From: Burkholderia diffusa
Lineage (GTDB): Bacteria; Pseudomonadota; Gammaproteobacteria; Burkholderiales; Burkholderiaceae
Direction: 5' to 3'
NCBI RefSeq assembly: GCF_001718315.1
Contig: NZ_CP013363.1
Location: forward strand, 2,294,001-2,358,000
DNA length: 64,000 bases
The translations under genes and the position numbers were made by a program. Positions 63,813 through 64,000 of the stretch are shown here, piece by piece. Each line of letters opens with the position of its first letter. Position 1 is the stretch's first letter. Below the pieces are notes generated by a model. That model searched no databases and had not been told where the DNA came from. It saw nothing but the letters and a program-made list of their open reading frames with translations.

Positions 63813-64000
63813 TTACGCACCGAGCAACATCCCCGTGCGCACCGGCACCGTCCCCGTCACGCGGCCGAGCGGTGCGCCTGCCGTCACGAAACGGATCGCG
63901 CGGCGCATGTATAACACGCCGTCGGTGCCGCTCGACACCGTCGTGATCGCGTCGGTCAGCGGATCGACGATGTCGAACAACGGATCGCCGGCACGAATCG
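63813..64000 (-). CDS. C-terminal part of a succinylglutamate desuccinylase/aspartoacylase-family protein
   Basis: The minus-strand frame enters from the right edge and ends TAA at 63813-63815 (62 codons visible). It reads AGDPLFDIVDPLTDAITTVSSGTDGVLY...GAPLGRVTGTVPVRTGMLLG, which resembles the C-terminal beta-domain of AstE/aspartoacylase-like M14 zinc hydrolases. The catalytic zinc motif would lie outside the window. The assignment rests on this short tail only. Confidence 0.6.
   Translation of the reverse strand, partial: IRAGDPLFDIVDPLTDAITTVSSGTDGVLYMRRAIRFVTAGAPLGRVTGTVPVRTGMLLGA

Overview
The window is GC-rich, densely coded DNA that looks like a Burkholderia cepacia-complex chromosome. 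Evidence for this is the llpE-ceoA-ceoB-opcM multidrug efflux operon with a divergent LysR gene, a gabR/gabT/gabD locus, pcaF with an IclR regulator, a DUF4148 protein, a DUF3579 protein and two Aer receptors. The species assignment is inferred from gene content. No rRNA, tRNA, CRISPR array or transposase was seen.

Layout. 1-3361 (minus): a MetQ-like binding protein, an FMN-dependent monooxygenase and a MetN-type ATPase, probably for uptake and use of an organosulfur compound. 3783-8579 (plus): a 2-hydroxycarboxylate transporter behind a textbook sigma-54 promoter, followed by a DctB-like sensor kinase and a DctD-like sigma-54 activator. 8706-9017: a DUF3579 gene.

9011-29996 is a pilus island, somewhat less GC-rich than its surroundings. 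It holds two unrelated chaperone-usher operons, both read leftwards. One is type-1-like (pilin, chaperone, usher, adhesin, broken second adhesin). The other is of the alternative class and resembles the E. coli common pilus (pilin, chaperone, very long usher, second chaperone, tip adhesin). They share a duplicated block of about 1 kb that carries the pilin leader and promoter region plus the 3' end of a hybrid histidine kinase gene. The complete kinase (24816-27866) and two RcsB-like response regulators (28097-28765, 29346-29996) follow, so both pili are probably wired to one phosphorelay.

30390-38087: an alpha/beta hydrolase; a TIM-barrel isomerase-like gene and a GntR/UTRA repressor (minus); and a divergent ABC transporter plus HAD phosphatase operon (plus). 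Matching GACTAGTC palindromes sit in front of the last two units. 38356-46432: the Ceo RND efflux operon and its regulator. 46848-50820: small secreted DUF4148 protein, a candidate 29-residue protein, a NUP-family lipoprotein, SelD and an EamA transporter. 50917-55404: the GABA module. 55771-56718: an orphan membrane protein in a cassette bounded by 40-bp direct repeats. 56795-60280: two tandem Aer receptors, each with a sigma-28-like promoter about 100 bp upstream. 60766-61290: DUF523. 61391-63609: 3-oxoadipyl-CoA thiolase and an IclR regulator. 63813-64000: the tail of an aspartoacylase/AstE-like gene.

The most interesting part is the pilus island: two pilus classes apparently placed under copies of one promoter, a leftover Hpt fragment from that duplication, and an usher with an N-terminal insert of about 340 residues.
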